Shown here one piece after another: positions 1-9,056 of a stretch of DNA of 63,937 nt (position 1 is its first letter; every line of letters begins with the position of its first letter). The translations under genes were made by a program, and so were the position numbers. The notes beneath the pieces are model-generated. The model worked only from the letters and a program-made list of their open reading frames with translations. It was not told the origin of the DNA and searched no databases. The DNA lies in assembly GCF_014641945.1 (NCBI RefSeq), contig NZ_BMIJ01000011.1, positions 1 through 63,937 on the forward strand, written 5' to 3'. Source of the DNA: Marinobacterium zhoushanense (GTDB taxonomy: Bacteria; Pseudomonadota; Gammaproteobacteria; Pseudomonadales; Balneatricaceae).

Positions 1-42
1 ATGCCGAACTCAGTCGTGAAACGCGTCATTCATCGCCAGGCA
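1..42 (+). rRNA. rrf: 5S rRNA 3' part, apparently internally deleted
   Basis: Bases 1-25 match the conserved 5S core (the ATGCCGAACTCAG then GTGAAACGC stretch) and bases 32-42 match the usual gammaproteobacterial 5S 3' end (CATCGCCAGGC). An intact 5S has about 58 nt after GTGAAACGC, but only about 17 nt are present here, so roughly 40 internal bases (helix IV/V region) are missing. The 5' part lies outside the window. A terminator follows directly, as at the end of an rrn operon. Whether this is a real defective copy or an assembly collapse cannot be decided from the sequence. Confidence 0.6.
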
Positions 43-68
43 CCTAATGATCCCGAGAGGGAGTGAAG

Positions 69-100
69 AACCCCGGTACCGAAAGGTGTCGGGGTTTTTT
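69..100 (+). terminator. Rho-independent terminator of upstream rRNA operon
   Basis: A 12-bp stem (69-80 with 85-96, including two G-U pairs) closes on a GAAA tetraloop and is followed by a run of T to base 100. It lies 27 nt after the 5S end, the expected place for an rrn terminator. Confidence 0.85.
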
Positions 101-553
101 GCATTCAGGTTTGCGCACAGAACCCTCAGTCGTTGAAAAACTATTTGACTCGTCTTGTATCGGCGACGGAAAAATAGGAAAAATTCCTATATAAACCGGA
201 AGGGAATTAGGGGACTATGCGCTTCGAGGGACGCAGGGAAGCGTATTGAAAAAGCGGGATGCTTTACCCTCACCCCACGTCAGGGAAGGCGTGGGCGCGG
301 CACGGATGCTGCAACACTCCAGGGGCCCGGATCACGGATGTGTACGGGCCCCAACTTATTTCCGCCTCTCCCGCCTCTCCCGCCTCTCCAGACTCAGCAT
401 CGATTGAACGTTGGGGGTTCAGTCAGGCAGCGCAACTCATTCTGTTTCAGATCTTCAAATCTTTTTTGCTTGCACAGATAAGCTTGTGGTCATTTCACAG
501 TGATTGTGAGTGCCGTCTCTACGCCTTGTGAAACTGGCTGTTTTGTCTCAAAA
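101..553. other. Gene-free stretch between rRNA end and imu operon
   Basis: No convincing gene is seen; the short open frames here have no family resemblance. The stretch holds three exact tandem copies of a 9-mer (CCGCCTCTC) at 362-388 and an AT-rich segment at 165-200. It presumably carries the upstream part of the imuA promoter. Confidence 0.5.
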
Positions 554-573
554 TACTGTATATATAAACAGTG
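554..573 (+). promoter_or_regulatory. LexA box (SOS box) of imuA-imuB-dnaE2
   Basis: TACTGTATATATAAACAGTG is a near-perfect LexA operator with the CTGT-N8-ACAG core at 556-571. It ends one base before the first ATG of imuA, so LexA bound here would cover the promoter/start region. LexA control of imuA-imuB-dnaE2 cassettes is well established. Confidence 0.92.
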
Positions 574-574
574 T

Positions 575-1216
575 ATGCGTGAGGCAGCCGTGGCACTTGT
601 CAGTCTGTTGGAGCGAGGGCAGTTATGGCGTGGATCGCACACGGACGTTGCTCCAACCGAGGAGGTCGAGCCCAGCGGTTATACGGCGTTGGATGAGCTT
701 TTATCCGGGGGCGGCTGGCTAAAAGGCCAGCTGATCGAATTGCTCTATTCAGGTGAGGGGCGGGGTGAGCTGCGTTTGCTGTGGCCGCTTTTAAAACGCT
801 TTTCGTCCGAGGGGCGGGCAATACTATGGATCGATCCTCCTCATCAACCCTATTCCCTGGCCCTGCTTCAGGCCGGTATAAGCCTGTCGTCACAACGTAT
901 TGTGAGTACGCACTCCAATAAGGAGCGTTTGTGGGCGATAGAGCAGGCGTTGAAAAGTGGAGCCGTTCCAATGGTGTTAAGTTGGCTTGACTCTGAAGTG
1001 CCGTCCTCGGCACTTCGACGTCTACAACTGGCCGCACAAGCGGGAGGTGTGCTGGGCTGGGTAATGCGTGCGGCAGAGATGAGCGAATCCTCCTCGCCTG
1101 CGGCGTATCGAGTGCTGTTGAACAGCAGTGAAACAGGAACAGAACTCACGCTGCTCAAACGCCGCAGTGGTTGGCCTTTGCCGCCTTTTGTCTTAGAGCT
1201 TCCCGAGGTGATCTGA
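575..1216 (+). CDS. imuA: SOS mutasome accessory protein ImuA (RecA/SulA-like)
   Basis: First gene of the SOS-inducible translesion cassette. The product (about 213 aa) has the ImuA N-terminal signature LLERGQLWRG and the GYTALDELLSGGGWLKGQLIEL segment, a RecA-like fold start with a degenerate Walker A region, and ends in the family-typical LKRRSGWPLPPF. ImuA acts with ImuB and DnaE2 in damage-induced mutagenesis. The ATG at 575 follows the LexA box with no room for a ribosome-binding site. The in-frame GTG at 590, preceded by GTGAGG at 579-584, gives a protein beginning at ALVSLLERG and may be the true start. The stop is one base before the imuB ATG. Confidence 0.88.
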   Translation: MREAAVALVSLLERGQLWRGSHTDVAPTEEVEPSGYTALDELLSGGGWLKGQLIELLYSGEGRGELRLLWPLLKRFSSEGRAILWIDPPHQPYSLALLQAGISLSSQRIVSTHSNKERLWAIEQALKSGAVPMVLSWLDSEVPSSALRRLQLAAQAGGVLGWVMRAAEMSESSSPAAYRVLLNSSETGTELTLLKRRSGWPLPPFVLELPEVI

Positions 1217-1217
1217 G

Positions 1218-2606
1218 ATGCGTTGGCTTTGCCTGTATTTCCCGTATTTGGCCCTGGAACTGCACGGTTTACCGCCAGAGATACCTCAGGTCTTGCTCGA
1301 TAAGCGGCAGCGGATTCGGGCAGTTAATACCCGTGCGGAGGCGCAGGGCATCAAGGAGGGTCAGGCGCTGGCAACGGCGCTGGCGTTGAGTCCGGATCTC
1401 GCCCTGCTTGAAACATCGGATAAGCGTGCGCGAACGAGCCTCGAGCAGTTGGCACTCTGGGCTGGAGCCTTCAGTGCCCGTATCAGCCTTTGCCCCCCCC
1501 AGGCCTTGTTGCTGGAGATCGCCAGCATGCTGCACTATTTCGGTGGTCTCGACGCGTTGACGGGCCATCTCCTTCGGGCGCTTGAGCATAGCGGCTACTC
1601 AGCCAGGCTGGCGATAGGTGAAACCCCACGTGGGGCGCAGCTGATTGCGGCTGTAGAGGAGTATCTCGACGCCGACACCACTATCTGGTGGCAGCGTCTG
1701 CATGCGTTGAGAGTGGATCAGCTACAGCTGTCACCGGCGCAGGTGGAACAGCTCCAGGGAATCGGTATGCGGACCTTGGATGACCTGCGCAAACTGCCAC
1801 GGAGTGAGCTGGCCCAGCGTTTCGGGCAGGCGATGCTGCGAGACTTGGATGCTATCGTCGATCCCGCTATGCCCCCCCCCGAGGCCTTTATCCCACCGGA
1901 GCAATTTGCGCAGCGTTGTGAGCTGGGGGTGGAGGTTGGTCACAGCCAGGGGGTGCTGTTTCCGCTGCGTCGTCTGCTTGCGGCCTTGGAGGGCTATCTG
2001 GTGCAAAGGCAGCAGAAAGTGTCGCAGCTCTGCCTGCAGCTGAAGCTGCGGGATGGCTCGATACAGGTGTTGCGGGTTGGTCATGCCGGTGGCAGTGCAT
2101 CCGCCTCGCGTTGGCTGGATCTGTGTCGCTTGCGACTTGAACGTGAGCAGCTCCGTGGACCGGTGCTGGCACTGCAGCTGAGTGCGGAGGAGAGTGAGTT
2201 AGATGAGAAGAGCAATGGCAATCTCTTTGCACCTGGCCGTTCTCAGAGCTCTGTGGATGAACTGATCAGCCGCTTGTGTAGCCGCCTGGGTGCGGATGCG
2301 GTACGGCCTCTGCAATACCATGCCGACCATCGCCCGGAGTCCGTCTTGAATAGCCTTCTCTGCAGCCGTGAGCCACCCCCGGTTGCGATGAAACGGCCAG
2401 GCTGGCTATTGCACCGGCCCCAATACCTGCCGGCTGTGCAGCGGCGCCGGCTTGAGCTGCTTAGTGGACCGGAAAGGATCAGCAGTGGCTGGTGGGATCA
2501 GGCCGTTGTGCGGGATTACTTCGTGGCGCGCTGGCCGGATGGGCGCTGTGGCTGGTTGTATCGCGACCCTGACGGACGTTGGTTTATCCACGGCTGGTTT
2601 GGTTGA
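1218..2606 (+). CDS. imuB: Y-family polymerase-like protein ImuB (catalytically degenerate)
   Basis: A 462-aa homologue of Y-family DNA polymerases that acts as the hub of the ImuA-ImuB-DnaE2 mutasome. The N-terminus reads MRWLCLYFPYLALEL where active Pol IV has the metal-binding aspartate, and the later segment LLLEIASMLHYFGG replaces the usual SIDE motif, so it should not polymerise DNA. This is normal for ImuB. A helix-hairpin-helix-like segment (about residues 175-200, QLQGIGMRTLDDLRKLPRSEL) is present. It follows imuA by one base and is followed by dnaE2 after 10 bases, so all three are probably one transcript under LexA. Confidence 0.93.
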   Translation: MRWLCLYFPYLALELHGLPPEIPQVLLDKRQRIRAVNTRAEAQGIKEGQALATALALSPDLALLETSDKRARTSLEQLALWAGAFSARISLCPPQALLLEIASMLHYFGGLDALTGHLLRALEHSGYSARLAIGETPRGAQLIAAVEEYLDADTTIWWQRLHALRVDQLQLSPAQVEQLQGIGMRTLDDLRKLPRSELAQRFGQAMLRDLDAIVDPAMPPPEAFIPPEQFAQRCELGVEVGHSQGVLFPLRRLLAALEGYLVQRQQKVSQLCLQLKLRDGSIQVLRVGHAGGSASASRWLDLCRLRLEREQLRGPVLALQLSAEESELDEKSNGNLFAPGRSQSSVDELISRLCSRLGADAVRPLQYHADHRPESVLNSLLCSREPPPVAMKRPGWLLHRPQYLPAVQRRRLELLSGPERISSGWWDQAVVRDYFVARWPDGRCGWLYRDPDGRWFIHGWFG

Positions 2607-2616
2607 AGGTGGCGTC

Positions 2617-5600
2617 GTGTCTGGTTATCAGGGCGGCTATGCCGAGCTGCATGCACTGTCTAACTTCTCCTTTCTGCGTGGTGCCTCCCATCCGGAGGAA
2701 CTGGTGGCGCAGGCGGCGTCCTTGGGTTACTCGGCGCTGGCCCTGACCGATGAGTGTTCACTGGCCGGCAGCGTGCGTGCGCATCAGGAGGCGAAAGAGC
2801 AGGGGCTCAAGCTGTTGGTCGGCAGCGAGTTTCGCATTGCGGGACGTGTACTGGTTGTACTGGCAACGAATCGCCAGGGCTATGCCCAGCTTTGCAGCCT
2901 GATTACCCGAGGTCGACGGCGCGCCGAGAAAGGTAACTACTTACTCACGTTGGAGGATTTCGAGCAGGGGCTGGAGCAGTGTCTGCTGCTGTTCCAGCCG
3001 AGCGCCGACGATAACCAGTTGCTATCCGATCTGGCTTGGCTGCAACGCTATTATCCCGGACGCAGCTGGTTGCTGCTGGAACGGTTGCTCGATTCCGATG
3101 ATCTCTGGCGCTACCGGCGTCTACTCTGTATGGCTGAGCAGTGTGCTACCCCCTTGGTTTGTGCCGGCAATGTACATATGCACGATGCATCCCGCCAGCC
3201 TCTGCAGGATGTGCTGACCGCGATACGTCTGCATACGACGATCACCCAGGCGGGCTGGCGGCTGGCGGCCAATGCCGAACGCCACCTGAGACCGCTGGCC
3301 AAGCTGGCAAAGCTTTATCCACAGGCGCTGCGCGAGCAGACACTGAAGATTGCTTCCCGCTGCGACTTCTCGCTCGATGAGCTGCGCTATGAATATCCCG
3401 ATGAACTGGTTCCCAGGGGGCTGACGCCTCATGCGCATCTGCGCGCGCTGGTCGAGACAGGCGTCCAGCGACGCTTCCCGGAGGGAGTGCCGGACAGGGT
3501 GCGGGGACAGATCGAACGTGAGCTGCAGGTGATCGCCGAACTCAACTACGAACCCTACTTCCTGACCATCGAAGATATCGTGCGTTTCGCACGCGACAAC
3601 CAGATCCTCTGTCAGGGCCGGGGCTCCGCCGCCAACTCGGTGGTCTGCTACTGCCTGGGCATCACTGAGGTGGATCCGCGCCGGGTCAATCTGCTGTTCG
3701 AACGGTTTCTCTCCAGGGAGCGTAACGAGCCGCCGGATATCGATGTGGATTTCGAACATCAGCGGCGCGAAGAGGTGATCCAGTATATCTATCGCCGCTA
3801 CGGACGTGAGCGGGCAGGGTTGGCCGCGGCGGTGATCAGCTATCGCAGTCGCAGCGCCATTCGCGATGTGGGCCGGGCGCTGGGGTTCGATGAGGCGTAC
3901 CTGGGCTGGTTGGTCAGCCAGCTCGATCGACGGGATACCCAGCAACCCTGGCTGGAGCAGCTTCGCACCATCGGCGGTAACCGTCCGGCGCCCATGTTCC
4001 GGCATCTGTTGACCCTGGTGCCGCAGATCCTGCATTTCCCGCGTCATCTGTCGCAGCATGTGGGCGGCTTCGTGATCTCGGCGGGGCCTTTGCACGAACT
4101 GGTGCCGATCGAGAATGCGGCGATGGCGGGTCGCACCCTGATCCAGTGGAACAAGGATGATCTTGAGGCGTTGGGGCTGTTGAAGATCGATGTACTGGCG
4201 CTGGGGATGCTCAGTGCGTTGCGCCGAGCCCTGCATCTGCTCGGTGAGCGGGATGGCCGTGACTGGCAGTTGCAGGATATCCCGCGGGAGGAGCCGGCGG
4301 TGTACGACATGCTCAGCGACGCGGACTCGATGGGGGTATTTCAGGTTGAGTCACGGGCGCAGATGAATATGCTGCCGCGCCTGCGACCGCAAGGCTATTA
4401 CGACCTGGTGGTGCAGGTGGCGATCGTCCGCCCCGGTCCGATTCAGGGCGATATGGTGCACCCCTATCTGTTGCGTCGCCAGGGCAGGGAGGCGATCGAC
4501 TACCCGAGCGAAGCGGTGCGGGAGGTACTCGAGCCGACGCTCGGCGTACCGATCTTTCAGGAGCAGGTGATCCGGCTGGCGATGGTCGCGGCCGGGTTCA
4601 GCGGCGGCGAGGCGGATCAGTTACGCCGGGCGATGGCGGCCTGGCGCCGGAGTGGACATATCGCGGTCTATCAGCAGAAGCTGCGCGAGGGGATGCTGGC
4701 CCGGGGCTACAGTGTCGAATACGCCGAACGTATCTGTCGCCAGATCGAAGGGTTCGGCGAGTACGGCTTTCCCGAGTCCCATGCCGCTAGCTTCGCGTTG
4801 CTGGTGTATCTATCCGCCTGGATCAAGTGCCATGAACCGGCGATCTTTTGCTGTGCACTGCTCAATAGCCAGCCGATGGGGTTTTACTCCCCTTCGCAGC
4901 TGGTTCAGGATGCGCGACGGCATGGGGTGCAGGTGCGACCGGTGTGCATCAATGCCAGTGCTTATGATTGCACCCTTGAATACGATGCTGGTCGCGAACG
5001 AAACGGACAGCAGGGCGTGCTGCGCCTGGGGCTGAGGATGGTGAAGGGGTTATCCCAGGCCGCGACGGAACAGCTGGTCCAAGCGCGCCCGCCTCAGGGG
5101 TTTCGCAACGTTGCGGATCTTCGCGCCAAGGTTCGACTCAGTCGGCGGGATTACGATGCCCTGGCCGCAGCCAACGCCCTGCAGGTGATCGCCGGGCATC
5201 GGCATCAGGCGCGCTGGGCGCTGCTCGATGACCAGGCGGTGCTGGAACTGGACACCGGGGCACCGGAGCGCGACAACAGCGAACTCCCGGAGACTGGGGC
5301 GATCATGCCGAGACCGGATGAGCATAGCGAGCTGCAGGCCGACTACCGCCACCTGGGGCTGACGCTTGGGCGCCACCCTTTGGCTCTGCTGCGTGAGCAG
5401 GACAAGCTGCCGCGCTGCGTGCCCGCCGATCAGCTGCACCGGATCGAGAGCGGACGCCCGGTGCGTGTTGCCGGCCTGGTCACCAATCGTCAGCGCCCGG
5501 GCACGGCGACGGGGATCACCTTCGTTACCCTGGAGGATGAGTCTGGCCAGATCAATCTGGTGGTCTGGCAGGCCACCGCCCGCGCCCAGCGCAAAGCGCT

Positions 5601-5736
5601 ACTGGGCAGCCGGATACTGCAGGTGGACGGCATTCTGGAGCGGGAGGGGGAGCTGATCCACGTGATTGCCGGTCGGCTGACCGATATCACCCCGCTCTGG
5701 GGAGGGTTGAACAATCGCTCCCGGGATTTTCACTAG
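2617..5736 (+). CDS. dnaE2: Error-prone DNA polymerase DnaE2
   Basis: C-family DNA polymerase III alpha subunit paralogue (1039 aa from GTG 2617) responsible for damage-induced mutagenesis. It opens with the PHP domain (YAELHALSNFSFLRGASHPEEL). The polymerase core carries GRGSAANSVVCYCLGIT and the catalytic PDIDVDF motif, and the C-terminus contains an OB-fold region (RVAGLVTNRQRPGTATGITFVTLEDE). The GTG at 2617 is chosen because GAAGGTGG lies just upstream and the PHP domain begins a few residues later; a longer frame runs back into imuB. Third gene of the SOS cassette. Confidence 0.95.
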   Translation: MSGYQGGYAELHALSNFSFLRGASHPEELVAQAASLGYSALALTDECSLAGSVRAHQEAKEQGLKLLVGSEFRIAGRVLVVLATNRQGYAQLCSLITRGRRRAEKGNYLLTLEDFEQGLEQCLLLFQPSADDNQLLSDLAWLQRYYPGRSWLLLERLLDSDDLWRYRRLLCMAEQCATPLVCAGNVHMHDASRQPLQDVLTAIRLHTTITQAGWRLAANAERHLRPLAKLAKLYPQALREQTLKIASRCDFSLDELRYEYPDELVPRGLTPHAHLRALVETGVQRRFPEGVPDRVRGQIERELQVIAELNYEPYFLTIEDIVRFARDNQILCQGRGSAANSVVCYCLGITEVDPRRVNLLFERFLSRERNEPPDIDVDFEHQRREEVIQYIYRRYGRERAGLAAAVISYRSRSAIRDVGRALGFDEAYLGWLVSQLDRRDTQQPWLEQLRTIGGNRPAPMFRHLLTLVPQILHFPRHLSQHVGGFVISAGPLHELVPIENAAMAGRTLIQWNKDDLEALGLLKIDVLALGMLSALRRALHLLGERDGRDWQLQDIPREEPAVYDMLSDADSMGVFQVESRAQMNMLPRLRPQGYYDLVVQVAIVRPGPIQGDMVHPYLLRRQGREAIDYPSEAVREVLEPTLGVPIFQEQVIRLAMVAAGFSGGEADQLRRAMAAWRRSGHIAVYQQKLREGMLARGYSVEYAERICRQIEGFGEYGFPESHAASFALLVYLSAWIKCHEPAIFCCALLNSQPMGFYSPSQLVQDARRHGVQVRPVCINASAYDCTLEYDAGRERNGQQGVLRLGLRMVKGLSQAATEQLVQARPPQGFRNVADLRAKVRLSRRDYDALAAANALQVIAGHRHQARWALLDDQAVLELDTGAPERDNSELPETGAIMPRPDEHSELQADYRHLGLTLGRHPLALLREQDKLPRCVPADQLHRIESGRPVRVAGLVTNRQRPGTATGITFVTLEDESGQINLVVWQATARAQRKALLGSRILQVDGILEREGELIHVIAGRLTDITPLWGGLNNRSRDFH

Positions 5737-5777
5737 GCTGATTTTCGCTAAGTTGCCTTTGCCTTGGCTATGGCGGT

Positions 5778-6236
5778 TCAGAGGTCGCCGAGCATGTTGG
5801 AGGCGCTGGACACCCGCATCGCTTCGTGCTTCTCGAGCGCGGCCAGCTCCTCAAGCAGGTCGACGGCCGGGGTCGCAACGGCGCGGCCGGCAAGGAACTT
5901 GTAAAGTTCGATGATATTGCTGTGCTCCGTTTCGATTCGGCGGATGATCTCATCGGAGGATAGATCGGCGTAGGGCGCCTTGATCTCGGCATCCGGCAAG
6001 ATTGGGGTTTTGTCCAGATACTCCATGACCCAGGTGTTGAGCGCCTTCACATTATCGCTGTGCTCGAAGGCACTGACCGCCTTGGCCAGTTTGGCTTCGT
6101 GCTCCGACAGGTAGTCCAATAGCAGCCTGGCTTTCTCATTCTGGTTCGCATCGCTGCTGTGCTTCAGACTTTCGGCAAGCTGGTGATGATAGGCTTGCGT
6201 CCAGTGGATGATGTCGCGGAAAGTGTCGATCTGCAT
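5778..6236 (-). CDS. Ferritin/hemerythrin-like helical protein, unknown function
   Basis: A 152-aa, almost entirely helical protein. Glutamate-histidine pairs recur at helix-like spacing (YLSEHEAKL, FEHSDN, ETEHSNIIELYKFLAGRA, LEKHEAMRVS), which suggests a ferritin-like or hemerythrin-like four-helix bundle, possibly metal-binding. No specific enzyme is recognised. The ATG at 6236 is chosen because AGGAG lies 6 nt upstream; a further ATG at 6263 has no such site. It is a single gene convergent with dnaE2 and downstream of the ars operon in the same orientation, but 131 nt separate them. The fold assignment is inference. Confidence 0.65.
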   Translation of the reverse strand: MQIDTFRDIIHWTQAYHHQLAESLKHSSDANQNEKARLLLDYLSEHEAKLAKAVSAFEHSDNVKALNTWVMEYLDKTPILPDAEIKAPYADLSSDEIIRRIETEHSNIIELYKFLAGRAVATPAVDLLEELAALEKHEAMRVSSASNMLGDL

Positions 6237-6367
6237 GTGACGCTCCTGGGCTTGATTCGCCATTGATAGAGGTTTACCGAACAGTCTCTCGTCGAGGCTT
6301 CACGCGCTTTCGGGGCGCTCTGCTTAAAGCATATTCCAGCAGCACAGGATTACCAGCGATGACGAGC

Positions 6368-7585
6368 TTAATCCCGCGGCAACCAGGCCGAGATCAATGC
6401 CGTCAGCAGCAGTAGCGCGGTGGATATCCACAGGCAGGCGGCAAGCCCGCTAGCGCCTACACCCGCGGCCTGGAACACCCAGCCCGACAGTAGCGTGCCG
6501 AGCAGCCGTCCCAGGGCGTTGGCCATGTAGTAGAACCCCACATCCAGCGAGACCCCGTCGGCCCGCGCCAGGCTGACGATAAGATAGCTGTGCAGTGAAG
6601 AGTTGATCGCGAACAGCACACCAAACAGCAACAGACCGCCGATCACCAGTGGTGTGGGTGCAATTTCGGCGCTGAGTCCCAACGCGATCAGTGCCGGGGT
6701 CGAGGCCAGGAGCGCAGCCCAGGTCAGCGCCGACCGGCCATCCGGTAGCTGACCACTGGCCCTGCCGGTGATGCGCGGCGCCAGGGCCTGTACCATGCCG
6801 TAGCCGATGACCCACAGGGCAAGAAAACCACCGGTCTGCCAGTGATCCCAACCCAGGCTCTGGGACAGGAACACCGGCAGAGCGACGACGAACCAGACAT
6901 CGCGGGCACCGAACAGGCACAGACGCGCCGCGGATAGTATGTTGATCGCACGACTCTTGGAGAAAATATCGCGGAACCTGGGCTTGGATTTAGCCCGGCC
7001 CAGATCCCGTTTCAGCAGCACCAGACTTCCCAGCCAGACCAGTGTCAGGGCCGCTGCCATGGCCGCGACCGCACCGGCAAAACCCAGACCCATCAGCAGC
7101 GCACCGCCAAGAAAGAACCCCGCGCCCTTGAGCGCATTCTTCGACCCGGTCAGCAGCGCCACCCATCTGTAGAGAGCACCCTGTGCCTCGCTGGGCAGCA
7201 GCAGCTTGATCGAGCTTTTGGCACTCATCTTGTTCAGGTCCTTGGCGATGCCCGACAGAGCCTGTGCCGACATCACCCAAGGTACGGTCAGCATCGCGGC
7301 CGGCACCAGCAGCATCGCCAGTGCTACAACCTGCAAGCCCAGGCCGATATTCATGGTGCGATTCAAGCCCAGATGGGCGCCGAGCCAGCCGCCGACCAGG
7401 TTGGTGATCACGCCGAAGATCTCGTAGAACAGGAACAGCAGCGCGATCTGCAGTGGCGAGTAACCCAGGCTGTGGAAGTGCAGCACCACCAGCATGCGAA
7501 GGGCGCCGTCGGTCAGGGTAAAGGCCCAGTAGTTGCCGGTAACGACCAGGTACTGGCGAATCTCGGCGGAGAGTTGGCTTAGCAT
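6368..7585 (-). CDS. arsJ: Organoarsenical efflux MFS transporter ArsJ
   Basis: A 405-aa inner-membrane major facilitator protein with about 12 hydrophobic segments. The N-terminal signature NYWAFTLTDGALRMLVVLHF and the following FYEIFGVITNLVGGWLG segment are characteristic of ArsJ. ArsJ exports 1-arseno-3-phosphoglycerate, the unstable product made from arsenate by the partner GAPDH; after export it breaks down to arsenate. The gene lies directly downstream of that GAPDH gene in an ArsR-controlled operon, which supports the call strongly. The ATG at 7585 is chosen from the expected N-terminus; the frame stays open 40 codons further upstream. Confidence 0.9.
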   Translation of the reverse strand: MLSQLSAEIRQYLVVTGNYWAFTLTDGALRMLVVLHFHSLGYSPLQIALLFLFYEIFGVITNLVGGWLGAHLGLNRTMNIGLGLQVVALAMLLVPAAMLTVPWVMSAQALSGIAKDLNKMSAKSSIKLLLPSEAQGALYRWVALLTGSKNALKGAGFFLGGALLMGLGFAGAVAAMAAALTLVWLGSLVLLKRDLGRAKSKPRFRDIFSKSRAINILSAARLCLFGARDVWFVVALPVFLSQSLGWDHWQTGGFLALWVIGYGMVQALAPRITGRASGQLPDGRSALTWAALLASTPALIALGLSAEIAPTPLVIGGLLLFGVLFAINSSLHSYLIVSLARADGVSLDVGFYYMANALGRLLGTLLSGWVFQAAGVGASGLAACLWISTALLLLTALISAWLPRD

Positions 7586-7742
7586 AGGCGCACTCGCGTC
7601 TAACCTCGGTTCCTGTTGTGCTGGTATCGGCCGGAGGACATCATGCCGAATACATCCCTGTTCGCTCGGACGGTGCCGTCCATGGCGCCGTATGGTCGTC
7701 AACACGATGCCCCCGGGCCTTTGAAGCCTTGGGTGTCGGCTT

Positions 7743-8756
7743 TCATTCCCGGTCCAGGCGTCCCACCTTCAACGCCAGTTCCGCGGTGCGGTTGGCGTAG
7801 CCCCATTCGTTGTCGTACCAGGCGTAGAGCTTCACTTGGGTGCCGTCGACCACCATGGTCGACAGTGCGTCGATGATGCTCGAGCGTGGGTCGGTCTTGT
7901 AATCGACTGAGACCAGCGGACGCTCCTCGTAGCCGAGAATCCCCTTCAGCTCGCCCCCTGCTGCCGCCTTGAGCAGGGCATTGACCTCGTCGGCCGTGGT
8001 TTCACGTGCGACCTCGAACACACAGTCGGTCAGCGACGCGTTGGCCAGCGGTACGCGGATGGCGTGGCCGTTCAGTTTGCCCTTCAGCTCAGGGAAGATA
8101 TGGGTGATCGCCGTGGCGGAGCCGGTGGTGGTCGGGATCAGACTCTGGCCACAGGCGCGGGCGCGTCTGAGATCCTTGTGCGGGGCATCGAGGATGGTCT
8201 GGGTGTTGGTGATATCGTGGATCGTGGTCATCGAGCCGTGCTTGATGCCCAACTGCTCATGGATCACCTTGACCACCGGTGCCAGACAGTTGGTGGTGCA
8301 GGATGCGGCAGTGACGATGCGATGCTCGGCGGGATCGTAAAGCTGGTCGTTGACGCCCATGACCAGGTTCAGTACACCCTCCTCCTTGACCGGTGCGGTA
8401 ACCACGACACGCTTTACCCCCTGCTCCAGATAGGCTTGCAGCAGTGCCTTCTGGTTCATCTTGCCGGAGGCCTCGATGACCAGATCGCAGTCGGACCAGT
8501 CGGTTTCGCCGATCGTCTTGTTGCGGCTGGTGAGAATACGCTGGCCATCGATCAGGATCGTCTCGGCCTCGGCACTCGCTTCATGGTTCCAGCGCCCGTG
8601 CACTGAGTCGAAGTTAAGCAGGTGGGCCAGTGTGGCGGCATCGCCGGCCGGGTCGTTGATCTGCACAAACTCGATCTCGTCCCAAGCCCAGGCGGCGCGC
8701 AGTGCCAGCCGTCCCATGCGGCCGAAACCATTGATACCGACTTTGATCTTCTGCAT
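7743..8756 (-). CDS. gapdh: ArsJ-associated glyceraldehyde-3-phosphate dehydrogenase
   Basis: A 337-aa type I GAPDH with the NAD-binding start VGINGFGRMGRLALRAA and the active-site ASCTTNCLAP with catalytic cysteine. Its position between a thioredoxin-like gene and arsJ, inside an ArsR operon, identifies it as the GAPDH that uses arsenate in place of phosphate to make 1-arseno-3-phosphoglycerate for ArsJ export. The sequence alone cannot exclude a central glycolytic role, but the operon context makes arsenate detoxification more likely. Confidence 0.92.
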   Translation of the reverse strand: MQKIKVGINGFGRMGRLALRAAWAWDEIEFVQINDPAGDAATLAHLLNFDSVHGRWNHEASAEAETILIDGQRILTSRNKTIGETDWSDCDLVIEASGKMNQKALLQAYLEQGVKRVVVTAPVKEEGVLNLVMGVNDQLYDPAEHRIVTAASCTTNCLAPVVKVIHEQLGIKHGSMTTIHDITNTQTILDAPHKDLRRARACGQSLIPTTTGSATAITHIFPELKGKLNGHAIRVPLANASLTDCVFEVARETTADEVNALLKAAAGGELKGILGYEERPLVSVDYKTDPRSSIIDALSTMVVDGTQVKLYAWYDNEWGYANRTAELALKVGRLDRE

Positions 8757-8792
8757 CGGAAAAACTCTCTCAATCCTGTCCTGTTAAATGAG

Positions 8793-9026
8793 TTATGCCA
8801 GCCAGCCCCGTATCGCATCCTGCGTCGGGATGCTGCCGGCGTGCACCAGTTGTTCATCGATCACCACGGCCGGTGTGCTCATCACGCCGTAGTTCATGAT
8901 CGCCTCCGGATCGGTCTCCTTGATGACAGCCACTTCGACACCGCTATCCGCGGCAACCTTGGCGATGATTTCGGCAGTCTTGATGCACTTACTGCACCCG
9001 CTGCCCAATACCTTAATCTGTTTCAT
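8793..9026 (-). CDS. Small thioredoxin-like protein (CxxC)
   Basis: A 77-aa thioredoxin-fold protein of the redox-active disulfide protein 2 type, with the active site GSGCSKC near residues 9-15, the fold's cis-proline region (MSTPAVVID), and no signal peptide. AAGGAG precedes the ATG. Such proteins often sit beside DUF318/ArsP-type permeases, as here, and are thought to keep thiols or the metalloid substrate reduced. It is 30 nt after the permease gene and 36 nt before gapdh, so part of the ars operon. Confidence 0.85.
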   Translation of the reverse strand: MKQIKVLGSGCSKCIKTAEIIAKVAADSGVEVAVIKETDPEAIMNYGVMSTPAVVIDEQLVHAGSIPTQDAIRGWLA

Positions 9027-9056
9027 CGTTAGCTCCTTGAGCGATCAAGCCGGCGC

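Noticed and set aside
155..531. Two short plus-strand open frames before imuA
   Set aside because: No ribosome-binding site, no family; one is built on the 9-mer tandem repeat.
3121..4236. A 371-aa minus-strand open frame inside dnaE2
   Set aside because: Antisense to the DnaE2 polymerase core, with low-complexity composition and no recognisable domain.
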